Shown here in pieces: positions 18,329-27,542 of a DNA stretch of 64,000 bases. Made by a program: the position numbers and the translations under genes. Under the pieces are notes generated by a model. That model was not told the DNA's origin, searched no databases, and saw only the letters and a list, made by a program, of their open reading frames with translations. How positions within the stretch are numbered: position 1 is the stretch's first letter; every line of letters starts with the position of its first letter. This DNA comes from Motiliproteus sp036961355 (GTDB taxonomy: Bacteria > Pseudomonadota > Gammaproteobacteria > Pseudomonadales > Balneatricaceae): contig JBALVL010000019.1 in assembly GCA_036961355.1 (NCBI GenBank), positions 20,478-84,477 of the forward strand. Reading direction: 5' to 3'.

Positions 18329-19243
18329 TTAACCCCTTACCAACGACTGCAGTTGCTGCTTGAGCCACCGCAGTTCAGGGCTACGGCTATAAAAGGGATG
18401 GCTGATCAACTGCATATCCAGCTCTGGCAACCCGGACGGTGCCCGCACCTGGCGTACCGGTAACATTTGGCAGATCAGTTGCGCCATCCGTTGCGGTAGC
18501 GTAATCACGGCATCGGTCTGGGTAACGATACGTGCCGCCGCAATATAGTTCAGGTTTCTGCAGATATGACGTCGGCTATGCCCCTGCTGTTGTAGCCAGC
18601 CATCAACCTGGCTGGTGACCGCAGCACTTAGATCGCTCAACACCACATGCGGAAGTTGTAGATATTGCGATAGGGTTAACGCATCACCCACCTGCTTATT
18701 GTCGATACCAACAACGCAAACCTGCGACTCGCTAACCCAAGGCTCACTGATCAGATGACTAGGCAGATCCGACTGCTGCTCCAGCCCCACCACAAGGTCG
18801 ATCCGCTGATCGGCTAAGGCATGCTCCGATGCCCTTTCGGCAATCATCTCTACCTCAATTTGAATACCCGGTGCAGATTGCTGCAACCGTCCGACCAGCT
18901 GCGGCAGGTGCACTGTCTCAAAGTAGTCGGTCGCCGCTATCACAAAGGTTCTCTTGCTGGTCGCGGCGACAAATTCACCAGTGTCGGTTAACGTGCGCTC
19001 GACCAGCTTCAGCGCCTGACGTACCGCCGGTAGCATTTGCAATGCCCTCGGCGTCGGCTCCATGCCGCGCTCAGTTCGCACCAACACCGGATCGTCGAGC
19101 TGCTGACGCAGCCGGTTGAGGGCATGACTGGTGGCCGACTGACTCAGATGAAGCGTTTCAGCAGCCCGGGTAACATGTCTCTCGCTAAGCAGCGCATTGA
19201 ACACCACCAAAAGGTTCAGATCCAGATTTCGTAGTAGCGTCAT
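18329..19243 (-). CDS. LysR family regulator divergent from agmatinase
   Basis: A 304-residue LysR-type regulator. The N-terminal winged HTH (residues about 5-65, NLLVVFNALLSERHVTRAAETLHLSQSATSHALNRLRQQ) resembles the NodD/LeuO-like branch. The remainder is the effector-binding domain. It is transcribed divergently from speB across a 196-base spacer with a perfect inverted repeat (19288-19306), so it most likely controls agmatinase expression in response to agmatine, arginine or putrescine. The ligand is inferred. The start at 19243 places the HTH in the normal position. Confidence 0.82.
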   Translation of the reverse strand: MTLLRNLDLNLLVVFNALLSERHVTRAAETLHLSQSATSHALNRLRQQLDDPVLVRTERGMEPTPRALQMLPAVRQALKLVERTLTDTGEFVAATSKRTFVIAATDYFETVHLPQLVGRLQQSAPGIQIEVEMIAERASEHALADQRIDLVVGLEQQSDLPSHLISEPWVSESQVCVVGIDNKQVGDALTLSQYLQLPHVVLSDLSAAVTSQVDGWLQQQGHSRRHICRNLNYIAAARIVTQTDAVITLPQRMAQLICQMLPVRQVRAPSGLPELDMQLISHPFYSRSPELRWLKQQLQSLVRG

Positions 19244-19287
19244 CGCATTCTTGCTCTCACGTTAGCCCTGCGGCCATCACCGCCATT

Positions 19288-19306
19288 ATTCATTATATGC
19301 ATGAAT
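19288..19306. promoter_or_regulatory. LysR-type box between LysR and speB
   Basis: ATTCAT-TATATGC-ATGAAT, a perfect 6-bp inverted repeat. It sits 45 bases from the LysR start and about 135 bases from speB, as expected for an autoregulatory recognition site. Confidence 0.55.
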
Positions 19307-19439
19307 TATTAAAAACAATCATTTCTATAATAACAGAGCAGCGCGTATTCTGAGCGTAGACACCTAAACAACATCAACCCGGATCGATAACAGCACCCCG
19401 TCCACCTTGACCGCTGTTTCACATTTTCAGGAGCCGACC

Positions 19440-20366
19440 ATGAGCCAAGACGCTACATCCGCCAACGCCGATATCCCGCTATATGGTGCTATCTCGACCT
19501 TCTTGCAACTACCGGCGGTCACCGATCTGGCGGCCAGCGATGCCGAAGTGATCATCAGCGGTGTACCGTTTGATATGGCAACCTCTGGCCGTCCCGGTGC
19601 ACGCTTCGGCCCACAAGGTATTCGCAAAGCATCGGCCAACCTGATGTGGGAAGGTGCACGCTGGCCGTGGGACTTTATGCTCGACGACCGGCTCAAAGTG
19701 GCCGACATAGGCGATGTCATGTTTAAACACGGCGAGCCGCAAACGCTGGTCGACAACCTCGAAGCACACGCCCGACGCATCCTCGACAGAGGCAAAAGCA
19801 TGTTGTCGTTTGGCGGTGATCATTTCGTCACGCTGCCATTGCTGCGCGCTCATGCGGCTAAATACGGCCCGCTGGCATTGATCCATTTCGACGCCCACAC
19901 CGATAACTACTCCGGCGGTAGCAAATACGATCACGGCACCATCTTCCATCATGCCGTCGAAGAAGGGTTGGTCGATACCGAGCACTCAATCCAGATCGGT
20001 ATCCGTACCTCTTACACCATGAAGGGCCACCCCTTTGAAGTGCTCGATGCCGCCTGGGTCAACGATCACCGCCCTGACGACATTCTAAAACGCATTAAAG
20101 CGCGGGTTGGCGATAAGCAGACCTACGTCAGCTTCGACATCGACGGTCTTGATCCGGCTTTTGCCCCAGGCACCGGCACCCCGGTCGCAGCTGGCATGAG
20201 TATCGACTGCGCACTGAAAGTTATTCGCGGATTGGTAGGGATGAATCTGGTCGGTATGGATGTGGTGGAAGTGGCACCGGCCTACGATCATTCCGAGATC
20301 ACATCGCTGGCTGCCGCAACTCTGGCACTTGAATATCTTTATGTACTGGCGGCTAACAAAGGCTGA
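19440..20366 (+). CDS. speB: Agmatinase (agmatine ureohydrolase)
   Basis: A 308-residue ureohydrolase. It cleaves agmatine to putrescine and urea with a binuclear Mn centre. Metal-ligand motifs are GGDH (His128), DAHTD (Asp151, His153, Asp155) and SFDIDGLDP (Asp233, Asp235), matching the spacing in E. coli SpeB. The RPGARFGPQGIR segment is also typical. ATG 19440 has CAGGAG upstream. The products link the two halves of the window: putrescine enters the Puu/SpuC enzymes and urea can feed the urease encoded at 34.7-40.4 kb. The stop codon lies inside a 10-bp tandem repeat. Guanidino acid or proclavaminate hydrolases are related alternatives. Confidence 0.85.
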   Translation: MSQDATSANADIPLYGAISTFLQLPAVTDLAASDAEVIISGVPFDMATSGRPGARFGPQGIRKASANLMWEGARWPWDFMLDDRLKVADIGDVMFKHGEPQTLVDNLEAHARRILDRGKSMLSFGGDHFVTLPLLRAHAAKYGPLALIHFDAHTDNYSGGSKYDHGTIFHHAVEEGLVDTEHSIQIGIRTSYTMKGHPFEVLDAAWVNDHRPDDILKRIKARVGDKQTYVSFDIDGLDPAFAPGTGTPVAAGMSIDCALKVIRGLVGMNLVGMDVVEVAPAYDHSEITSLAAATLALEYLYVLAANKG

Positions 20367-20400
20367 CAAAGGCTGACAAAGGCTGACAAAGGCTGACAAC
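20351..20400. repeat. 10-bp tandem repeat over the speB stop codon
   Basis: Five consecutive copies of GGCTGACAAA; the first has GGCTAACAAA and the last ends in C. The second copy supplies the speB stop. Because the period is 10, the further TGA triplets fall in all three frames. Confidence 0.9.
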
Positions 20401-20469
20401 AAGCTCCCAGCTTAGTCTGAGCAGCCGCTAAACCACCTCCAAATACTCCCCCTTAATCGCGGCCTACGA

Positions 20470-21252
20470 TTAGGGGTTCCAGTCTTTGATGCCATAGCGC
20501 CCCAGAATCTGCGCCAGCTCACCGCTGGCGCGCATCGCCACAATACCGTCATTGAGGATTTGCCGGTACTGCTGCGATTTCGGTAACTTGTCCGAGAAGG
20601 CGATATAGAGTTTAACCGGCGTGCCGACCGAGTCCCCGATCATTAGCTGGTTCTGCAACTGCATCTGCTCGATGGTATAACTCGCTACGTTGCGGTCTTC
20701 AACATAAGCATCCAACCGCTGGCGCGCAACCATCGCCAACCCTCGGTTCATTGCATTGTCACCAGACAGCACCTCCAACCAATCTGAATCCCGATTACGT
20801 TCGATAAAACGGTTGAAACTGCCATAGTCGTAGCCATTGACTACCCCAATATGCATCCCATCCAGTGAATCATCACCCTGATAGCGCCACGTCACCGTGC
20901 GGGGGATAATGAAGTGGCCACGAAACTGACCTATCTCCTGCTCGGGAAACACCCCGGATGATAGTTCGTAAGGACTGGCTCCGATGGCTCCGGTGATCGT
21001 CCCCCGGTCGACCGACTGCAATGCGCGCGCCCAGGGCATCACCCGATAATCAACCCGATAACCGGCACGACTGAATATCTGCTGTGCCATTTCAACCACG
21101 TAACCCGGCCTGTCCGATTGCGGATCGCAGTTATAGGGACACCAAATGTCAGCGGCCAACGTGATCACCGGTCGCTCATCGTCTGCCAACCCTGCTTCAC
21201 CACGGCAAACCGTGGCTAATAGGCATAACAGGCAACCGGTCAACAAGCGCAT
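20470..21252 (-). CDS. Periplasmic substrate-binding protein (SBP family 3-like)
   Basis: A 260-residue secreted protein. Its signal peptide (LLTGCLLCLLATVCRGEA) is followed by ITLAADIWCPYNCDPQSDRPGYVVEMAQQIF, the usual opening of stand-alone SBP_bac_3-like proteins. The C-terminus YRQILNDGIVAMRASGELAQILGRYGI is typical. Such proteins bind amino acids or other small solutes, but many lack a transporter and act as sensors. No ABC partner lies nearby. ATG 21252 is chosen over a TTG two codons earlier. It overlaps neither neighbour and is on the same strand as the amidotransferase. Function in polyamine metabolism is only suggested by location. Confidence 0.72.
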   Translation of the reverse strand: MRLLTGCLLCLLATVCRGEAGLADDERPVITLAADIWCPYNCDPQSDRPGYVVEMAQQIFSRAGYRVDYRVMPWARALQSVDRGTITGAIGASPYELSSGVFPEQEIGQFRGHFIIPRTVTWRYQGDDSLDGMHIGVVNGYDYGSFNRFIERNRDSDWLEVLSGDNAMNRGLAMVARQRLDAYVEDRNVASYTIEQMQLQNQLMIGDSVGTPVKLYIAFSDKLPKSQQYRQILNDGIVAMRASGELAQILGRYGIKDWNP

Positions 21253-21323
21253 CAGCAACTCTCTCTAGGTGGTTTGATCAGAGTAGCAGGCCCTGTAAAC
21301 CAAGCTGGCAGTGTAACGTCAAT

Positions 21324-22037
21324 TTAACGCTCCAAAAATGCTGCCATCCAACGTGCCACGGCTAATGAATCGGTGGCTGCTGCCGGGCCGCGTAGGCTCG
21401 CGAGCCCTGAATCAGCACTGACATCGGGCACCACACTACCTTTGCGCGATTGCACCAGCTCGTACTCGTAGGCAAGGCTAAACTCAGGGTGCGCCTGTAT
21501 CGTCAGAATCAGGTCGTCGTAGCACAACGCCGCGTAACGACAAAACTCCGACTCAGCCACCACCTCGGCGTTATCCGGCTTGTCCAGTACCTGGTCCTGA
21601 TGCATCGCATTGATAGTGAAACTGTTACCCGATGGTGCGAACAGCGAATTGTCGCCGACCAGATCATAACTGTGTAACCCTACCCCCCAACCGCCCGGGT
21701 ATTTATCAACCCGACCACCGAAGGCTTCGGCGATGATCTGATGACCAAAGCAGATACCCACCATCGGCTTCTGTGCCTGATGAATATCCAAAATCAGCGC
21801 CTTGAGACGAACCATCCAGTCCAACTGCTGATACACGTTGCACTTAGAGCCCGTGATGATCCAACCGTCGCATTGCTGCGCAGAACTTGGAAAGTCGCCA
21901 TCACGAACATCGAATGTTTTGAAATGGTAATCGCAGTCAACTGCGGAGAACAGCTCAACAAACATCTGAGCGTAAGAGCCAAAATCGTCAACAAGCTCAT
22001 CTGGGGTGATACCTGTCGCCAAAATACCTATCTTCAT
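21324..22037 (-). CDS. Class I glutamine amidotransferase-like protein
   Basis: A 237-residue stand-alone GATase1 domain of the GMP-synthase-like type. The nucleophile Cys is in MVGICFGHQIIAEAFGG and the catalytic His and Glu are in IQAHPEF. It would hydrolyse a gamma-glutamyl amide. In a polyamine context it could remove glutamate from gamma-glutamyl intermediates, although it is not the PuuD family (PuuD has a different CRG nucleophile region). ATG 22037 is used; the frame extends 13 codons upstream without a better start. It is divergent from spuC, whose operator lies in the shared spacer. Confidence 0.75.
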   Translation of the reverse strand: MKIGILATGITPDELVDDFGSYAQMFVELFSAVDCDYHFKTFDVRDGDFPSSAQQCDGWIITGSKCNVYQQLDWMVRLKALILDIHQAQKPMVGICFGHQIIAEAFGGRVDKYPGGWGVGLHSYDLVGDNSLFAPSGNSFTINAMHQDQVLDKPDNAEVVAESEFCRYAALCYDDLILTIQAHPEFSLAYEYELVQSRKGSVVPDVSADSGLASLRGPAAATDSLAVARWMAAFLER

Positions 22038-22400
22038 ACAAATACCTATGTCACGAGTTGGCCAAAGCGTACCCACTTCGACCGTCAGTTATCTTATTCT
22101 GTGTCCACCCTAGCCAATCCCACCGTCACTGTATCTATCACCCAGGAGGTATTTGTTTCAATTCGTCATTCGCTCACTCCACTGACTCACGTATCTCGCT
22201 CACATTTATAAGTGCACCCACTTAATCGAAAAAATATCCCCTACGAGGTATATCAACACTCCAACCTACCTCGGTATTGTGACAACCATCGGCAACCAAT
22301 GGTCAGTATTATCTGCGTTGCCTAGTCGTTATCAGCCTCCGGCAACTGCCGGACTGTTTACCCGCTCTCCTCACCGGAGAGCTTTAATGGGAGAGACCCT
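22038..22400. other. Divergent control region between amidotransferase and spuC
   Basis: About 360 bases holding operator candidate C (22234-22253) and a GGGAGAG ribosome-binding site for spuC. No gene is supported. Confidence 0.5.
22234..22253. promoter_or_regulatory. Polyamine-regulon operator candidate C
   Basis: ATATCCC-CTACGA-GGTATAT, about 150 bases before the spuC start. It is nearly identical to site A at 8372 and also followed by C. Confidence 0.6.
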
Positions 22401-23804
22401 ATGCTGCACGCCGTTGACACCAATGTTGCTGAAACCAATGCCGCTGACACCAACACCGCTGAGATTCAGTCGATCGATGCCGAGCATCATATCCACCCGT
22501 TTACCGATACCCAGGCACTCAATGCCAAAGGCGCACGCGTCATTACCAAGGCCGAAGGTGTCTATATCTGGGACAGCGAAGGCAACAAGTTGATCGACGG
22601 CATGGCCGGCCTGTGGTGCGTTAATATGGGTTACGGACGCCAGGAACTGATCGAAGCTGCCAACAAGCAGATGCAGCAACTGCCGTATTACAACACCTTT
22701 TTCCAGACCACCAACGCACCCGCAGCCGCTTTGGCCAAAGAGATCGCCAGTGTCACTCCCGGTAACCTGAACCACATCTTCTTTGCCAACTCAGGATCTG
22801 AAGCAGTCGATACCCTGATGCGGATGGTTCGCCACTACTGGACTATCAAGGGTAAGCCCTACAAAAAGATCCTGATCAGCCGTGACAACGCATACCACGG
22901 CAGCAACATCGCCGGAACCAGCCTTGGCGGCATGAGCGGTATGCACAAGCAGGGCGGCCCCCTGGTTCCCGATATCCACCATATCTGCCAGCCATACTGG
23001 TACGGTGACGATAAGGGCCTAAGCGAAGAAGAATTCGGTCTAGCTTGTGCCAACGCGCTGGAAGAGAAAATTCTGGCGGTAGGCCCTGACAACGTTGCCG
23101 CTTTCGTCGGTGAGCCGATTCAAGGCGCGGGTGGTGTTATCGTGCCTCCTGCCAACTACTGGGGCGAGATCAAGCGTATCTGCGATAAGTACGATGTATT
23201 GCTGGCCGCTGATGAAGTGATCTGTGGCTTTGGCCGTACCGGCAGCTGGTTCGGTAGCGAAACTTTCGGGTTCCAACCCGATATCATGTCGATGGCTAAA
23301 GGCCTGTCGTCGGGTTACCTGCCCATTTCCGCCGTTGCTGTCGGTGATCGGATCACTAACGCCTTTATTGAAGCCGGTGAAGACTTTAACCACGGTTACA
23401 CCTATTCGGGTCACCCGGTAGCCGCAGCTGTCGCGCTCGCCAACATCAAACTGATGAAACAGGAAAACATCATCGATTACGTCGCCAACGACATTGGCCC
23501 CTACTTCCAGGCAAAGCTGCGTGAAGTACTTGGAGACCATCCGCTAACCGGTCATATCGACGGTGTCGGACTCGTCGCGGGAATCGCTCTGGTCAAAGAC
23601 AAAGCGACCAAAGAGCAGTATGACGAAGATCTCGACATCGGCTCCCTATGCCGCAACCACTGTTTTGAAAACGGCCTGATCATGCGCGCGTGCGGTAATC
23701 GAATGGTACTGTCTCCACCGCTGGTCATCACCCGTACCGAAGTGGACGAACTGATTACCAAAGCACTGCTTTGCTTCAATCTGACACTCAAACAGGTTAG
23801 CTAG
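22401..23804 (+). CDS. spuC: Putrescine (polyamine):pyruvate transaminase
   Basis: A 467-residue class III PLP aminotransferase of the SpuC type. It should transfer an amino group from putrescine or cadaverine to pyruvate, giving 4-aminobutyraldehyde and alanine. Motifs: GLWCVNMGYGRQEL, ANSGSEAVDTLMRMVRHYW, RDNAYHGSNIAGTSLGGM, AADEVICGFGRTG and the PLP Lys in MSMAKGLSSGY. The first 24 residues are a repeat-like VDTNVAETNAADTNTAE tail that is not part of the fold. It is followed by a terminator and a LuxR-type regulator. Together with PuuA/PuuB it gives the cell two parallel putrescine routes. Confidence 0.87.
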   Translation: MLHAVDTNVAETNAADTNTAEIQSIDAEHHIHPFTDTQALNAKGARVITKAEGVYIWDSEGNKLIDGMAGLWCVNMGYGRQELIEAANKQMQQLPYYNTFFQTTNAPAAALAKEIASVTPGNLNHIFFANSGSEAVDTLMRMVRHYWTIKGKPYKKILISRDNAYHGSNIAGTSLGGMSGMHKQGGPLVPDIHHICQPYWYGDDKGLSEEEFGLACANALEEKILAVGPDNVAAFVGEPIQGAGGVIVPPANYWGEIKRICDKYDVLLAADEVICGFGRTGSWFGSETFGFQPDIMSMAKGLSSGYLPISAVAVGDRITNAFIEAGEDFNHGYTYSGHPVAAAVALANIKLMKQENIIDYVANDIGPYFQAKLREVLGDHPLTGHIDGVGLVAGIALVKDKATKEQYDEDLDIGSLCRNHCFENGLIMRACGNRMVLSPPLVITRTEVDELITKALLCFNLTLKQVS

Positions 23805-24125
23805 CTGATAAGCATTATCGCGCCTGTCAGGGGTGATGCTGGCCATTAAAGACCAGCAATAGCGTTCTCATCTAAACGTTTGAGCGTGCCACCAGACAGG
23901 CCAACCTCTTTCTCCATCCTATGGCGATCTTCCCAGAGAGCAGCAGGTATTTTCCGTTTACCTGTAAAAGATGGTTTTTGCCTGGCGTATGCCGGGCTTT
24001 TTTATTAATCTCAAGTGATGATTTCGTTTGGCAAGGACTTCATCAACACTGCCGCTCGTCATTCGCTCTCTTCAGATTCAACCTGACAACGCCCTATAAG
24101 CATCAGGTTTTTAACGGAAACCACC
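23805..24125. other. Spacer between spuC and LuxR-type gene
   Basis: About 320 bases with the spuC terminator (23980-24003). The following 120 bases presumably hold the regulator promoter. Confidence 0.5.
23980..24003 (+). terminator. Rho-independent terminator of spuC
   Basis: GCCTGGC-GTAT-GCCGGGC (one G-T pair) followed by six T residues. Confidence 0.75.
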
Positions 24126-24938
24126 ATGAAAGATCGCGTCAGCCCGCTCAACCATAATGACAGTTGGCAGAAGAACCTTGCCTGGCTGATCGATCACCAA
24201 CGGATGCGAAGCTTCCCTGCCGCGCTGGAAGATTTTCTTAGCACTCTCTGCGCGTTTGATTCTTTTTTACTGGTCACTTATAAGAAATCGTTACGCCCGA
24301 TTATCCTCGGCCCGGAGCTAGATCCAGCCAAACAAACCCCAACGCTGCGCAACTACCTCAATAGTTACTTTGTGCTTGATCCACTGTTCAACGCTATCCA
24401 AAAAGGCATCAATCCCGGTGTTTCAAGATTGGGCGACATTATGCCCGACTCGTTTGAAACCACCGATTACTACCAGAACTGTTATAAGGATTTCGGGCTG
24501 GTCGACGAAGTCAACCTGATCGTCGATCTGGCCAACGATGTCTACGGTGTCGTTACCATCGGTCGTACCGAGAAACTGGGAACCATTACCCGTGCCGAGC
24601 TAAAAACACTGAATGAGTTTTTCCCGCTAATCAACTCGCTATATCGTCAGTTCTGGCTGGCACAATCGTCGGAGTACACCCAGTACGAACGTTCCGACGG
24701 ACCGATGAAGCAGGCACTCAAGACATTCGCCAGCGGGGTTTTGACCCAACGGGAACGTGAAATAACCGGATTAATTTTGCAGGGACATTCATCCAAAGCG
24801 ATCGCCGAGATGCTCAATATCAGCGTTGGTACCGTGAAGGTGCATCGGAAGAATATCCACACCCGGCTCAACACCTCGACCTATTCCGAGATCTTCACCC
24901 TGTTTCTGGCGCACCTGAGCGGGTTTGATTCACAATAG
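24126..24938 (+). CDS. LuxR family transcriptional regulator
   Basis: A 270-residue regulator. The N-terminal 185 residues are a sensory domain without recognisable receiver motifs. The C-terminal LuxR/GerE HTH is at about residues 200-250 (LTQREREITGLILQGHSSKAIAEMLNISVGTVKVHRKNIHTRLN). No cognate synthase or kinase is nearby. Its position just downstream of spuC, together with three shared palindromes before spuC, the PotF-like gene and the third FAD oxidoreductase, makes it the best local candidate for the regulator of those sites. LuxR-type proteins commonly bind 18-20-bp palindromes. The effector is unknown and could be a polyamine-derived signal. Confidence 0.82.
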   Translation: MKDRVSPLNHNDSWQKNLAWLIDHQRMRSFPAALEDFLSTLCAFDSFLLVTYKKSLRPIILGPELDPAKQTPTLRNYLNSYFVLDPLFNAIQKGINPGVSRLGDIMPDSFETTDYYQNCYKDFGLVDEVNLIVDLANDVYGVVTIGRTEKLGTITRAELKTLNEFFPLINSLYRQFWLAQSSEYTQYERSDGPMKQALKTFASGVLTQREREITGLILQGHSSKAIAEMLNISVGTVKVHRKNIHTRLNTSTYSEIFTLFLAHLSGFDSQ

Positions 24939-25010
24939 TAGTAACCGATGTCGCCACGACAGAGCCCGGTTTCGACACCAGGCTATAGCTTAGCGGATTG
25001 CGATGGCGGT

Positions 25011-25718
25011 TTAACTTAACAACTCATCCAACTGTGCCTTGATCGCGGCCAGCTGCTGCCGCAGGTCGGTCACCTCTCGCTCTAATATCTGTAACCTGTC
25101 AGTTTCAGCAGGAGTTCCCATCTGAGTTGCATCGTCCTCAGCCGCGATTACCGTAGGTGCCAAGTTGTGGTGCGTATTTGCGCTAACAGCCGAGGGAGCG
25201 ATTGCCGCTTCGACCTCACCACTAAACAGATGACAGTAACGCGATTCACGCTTACCCGGCTCGCGCGGTAGCTGTGCGACAAACGGACCATCACTGCGTT
25301 CTGTCAGCAACTGCAACACCTTTTCCACTTCGTGGACATCGCTAAAACGGCATAATCGATTGGTGCGACTGCGAAGCTCGCCCGGCGTTTGGGGTCCGCG
25401 CAGCAGCATCACCGTAATGATCCCGAGCTCTTGCGGATTCAATTTCAACTCGCCAAATTCGGAATTACAAAAGCGATGTTTGTATTTAACCACTCGACTA
25501 CCAAAACCACTCTCTTCGCTAATGAGTCGCTTCTTGGCAAGCTGTTCGATCAGGTCCTGCACCGCATTTTCAGACAGCGCCATGACAGGTTCACGGTTGC
25601 TTTTTTGGTTGCAGGCCAACGTCAGCGCATTTAGCGATAAGGGGTATTGCTCGGGGGTAGTGATCGCTTTCTCGATCAAGCAACCGATCAGCCGGGTTTG
25701 GTTCAGGGTTAAATCCAT
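25011..25718 (-). CDS. yceH: YceH family protein (DUF480)
   Basis: A 235-residue YceH/DUF480 protein. MDLTLNQTRLIGCLIEKAITTPEQYPLSLNALTLACNQKSNREPVM is the characteristic opening and RGPQTPGELRSRTNRL lies in the second winged-helix domain. The C-terminal 27 residues (LQILEREVTDLRQQLAAIKAQLDELL) form a short coiled coil. Function is not well established; two winged-helix folds suggest nucleic-acid or protein binding. The ATG at 25718 fits the family start better than one 14 codons upstream. It is convergent with the LuxR gene. Confidence 0.88.
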   Translation of the reverse strand: MDLTLNQTRLIGCLIEKAITTPEQYPLSLNALTLACNQKSNREPVMALSENAVQDLIEQLAKKRLISEESGFGSRVVKYKHRFCNSEFGELKLNPQELGIITVMLLRGPQTPGELRSRTNRLCRFSDVHEVEKVLQLLTERSDGPFVAQLPREPGKRESRYCHLFSGEVEAAIAPSAVSANTHHNLAPTVIAAEDDATQMGTPAETDRLQILEREVTDLRQQLAAIKAQLDELLS

Positions 25719-25802
25719 ATCCACGGAGGGTTTCCTTGTACAGTGACGATTTAGTAACAATAGCAGTAGGTTACCCCAATAGTACCGGGGAGCGGAGGCC
25801 GA

Positions 25803-27080
25803 TCAGGGCCGTATCCTGAGTATTTTTCCGCTATCGGTCGACAGGTAGACCCACCCCGCCGGGCTTTGTGCCAGCGCACGAATTCGTTCATCCAGCGATT
25901 CCAGCAGCCGTTGTTCTTTAACCACATTACCCTCGACGTCGAGTATCAATCGGTTCAGGTGTTGCAGTTTCAGTGCGCCGGCAAATAGATTGCCTTGCCA
26001 TTGCGGGAAAGCATCGCCGCTGTACCACAGCAGACTGGCGGGGGCGATCGACGGTATATAGGTTTTCACCGGTTGTTCCATACCCACTTTATGGGTGCCC
26101 TCACCAACGCTAATCGGCCCCCAATACTCTTTACCGTAAGAGATCACCGGCCAACCATAGTTGCGGCCCGGTTCGATCCGGTTAACTTCATCACCACCAC
26201 GTGGGCCGTGCTCGTTCTGCCACAGTCGGTTGTTATCCGGATCGAATGCTAACCCCTGCGGATTGCGATGACCGAAGCTCCAGATCTCTGGCAGCGCCGA
26301 GCGCTGGCCGACAAACGGGTTATCGTCGGGGACTCTTCCATCACGATGTAGCCGGATGATCGTTCCGGCATGGTTAGTCAGGTCCTGCGCATTGGGTCGA
26401 TCGCCCCGATCACCGACACCAAAATAGACATATTTCTGCGAATCAAAGGCGATACGACTGCCAAAATGACGACCACTGTCGCTGCCAGAGCGGGTCGCCA
26501 GTAACGTCTGCCACTGGACCAACGTTAAAGCCCCTTCGCTTCGATCGAGTTGCGCCCGTGCCAGAACCGTCGCACCAACCCGATCTCCGCCGTCACTGAC
26601 CACCGCTTTACTGTAGGTAAAATAGATCCAGCGATGATCGGTATAGTCGGCGGGGACTGCGACATCAAGCAAACCACCCTGCCCTGAGACGAAAACCCTG
26701 GGAGCGCCAGCAACCGGATGCCGCTCACCGCTGTTGCAATCCAGCAGGCTGATCCGCCCCTGACGTTCGGTGATCAACAGCTCGCACTCGTCCGAACCCT
26801 GCGAGATAAACGCAAGTCCCCAGGGAACGCCTAAGCCACTTGCCAGCTGCTCCACTTGAAAATGGGTGCCGGCATGCTGTTCGGTTGTGACTTGAGTGAT
26901 CTGAGCCTCGGCCACACGGCTTAGCACCGTCAGGAGAAACAACAGCAGCAATGTACTGAGAAACAATGGACGGCAGAATTTAAAACGCCCGGCTGCCTCG
27001 CTAATCAACTCAGGCCAAGCGGCTAAGGATTCGTTCAAGTTCGGTTCGGGCGTCCCTGTGGCTGTACTGTTGATGAACAT
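25803..27080 (-). CDS. PQQ-dependent sugar dehydrogenase family protein (YliI/Asd-like)
   Basis: About 425 residues. A hydrophobic export segment (FLSTLLLLFLLTVLSRVAEAQ, after a long n-region) is followed by a six-bladed soluble-glucose-dehydrogenase propeller. Motifs include VEQLASGLGVPWGLAFI, GLLDVAVPADYTDHRWIYFTYS, RHFGSRIAFD, YFGVGDRGDRPNAQDLTNHAGTIIRLHRDG, EIWSFGHRNPQGLAFDP and NEHGPRGGDEVNRIEPGRNYGWPVISYG. It would oxidise aldose sugars in the periplasm with PQQ. The cell appears to make PQQ, given the quinoprotein system at 47-61 kb. Start is uncertain between GTG 27092 and ATG 27080. Confidence 0.85.
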   Translation of the reverse strand: MFINSTATGTPEPNLNESLAAWPELISEAAGRFKFCRPLFLSTLLLLFLLTVLSRVAEAQITQVTTEQHAGTHFQVEQLASGLGVPWGLAFISQGSDECELLITERQGRISLLDCNSGERHPVAGAPRVFVSGQGGLLDVAVPADYTDHRWIYFTYSKAVVSDGGDRVGATVLARAQLDRSEGALTLVQWQTLLATRSGSDSGRHFGSRIAFDSQKYVYFGVGDRGDRPNAQDLTNHAGTIIRLHRDGRVPDDNPFVGQRSALPEIWSFGHRNPQGLAFDPDNNRLWQNEHGPRGGDEVNRIEPGRNYGWPVISYGKEYWGPISVGEGTHKVGMEQPVKTYIPSIAPASLLWYSGDAFPQWQGNLFAGALKLQHLNRLILDVEGNVVKEQRLLESLDERIRALAQSPAGWVYLSTDSGKILRIRP

Positions 27081-27155
27081 ATTCTGGATCACGCTCCGGT
27101 AACCTCGCCAGCGTCATTGCTACAACCGCTAAGCCTTATCCTTAGCAACAGCCGT

Positions 27156-27359
27156 TCAATCATTCTCACGCTTCAAGTCCAGGTGTAAGATACGTCGTTG
27201 CTCACAATCAACCACCACATCCAGCAAGATCGGCTGGCAGCAAACCTGACAGTCTTCAAGATAATCTTGTTCCTCCAGCGACGGGTCGATCAACAGCGTA
27301 AAACCCGCGCTGCACCAGGGGCAGATCACCCGTCGTTCGATTCGTGATGATATTGTCAT
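27156..27359 (-). CDS. CPXCG motif-containing cysteine-rich protein
   Basis: A 67-residue zinc-ribbon-like protein with two cysteine pairs, CPWC near residue 12 and CQVCCQP near residue 38. The EDCQVCCQPI segment is the signature of the CPXCG family. It is a small cytosolic protein of unknown function. ATG 27359 places the first Cys pair at the usual distance; a longer frame upstream is not supported by similarity. Confidence 0.85.
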   Translation of the reverse strand: MTISSRIERRVICPWCSAGFTLLIDPSLEEQDYLEDCQVCCQPILLDVVVDCEQRRILHLDLKREND

Positions 27360-27542
27360 CAGACCATCCTTTTTGCCTACAGGTTCCAACAAGCATGGCA
27401 TCGATAGCAATAATACGCCCTGCCAGGGATGCCAAACCATTCTCCACCGTCTGGGCTTTGTTCTTTGTCAGCGAGTTTACCGGTTTGAGTTTACAAATTC
27501 GGATATAATGGCTGGTCCTCAGCGAGAAATAATCTGAATACC

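Noticed and set aside
21324..22037. Glutamine amidotransferase as PuuD
   Set aside because: Its GICFGHQ nucleophile region and overall layout match GMP-synthase-like GATases, not the PuuD gamma-glutamyl-GABA hydrolase family.
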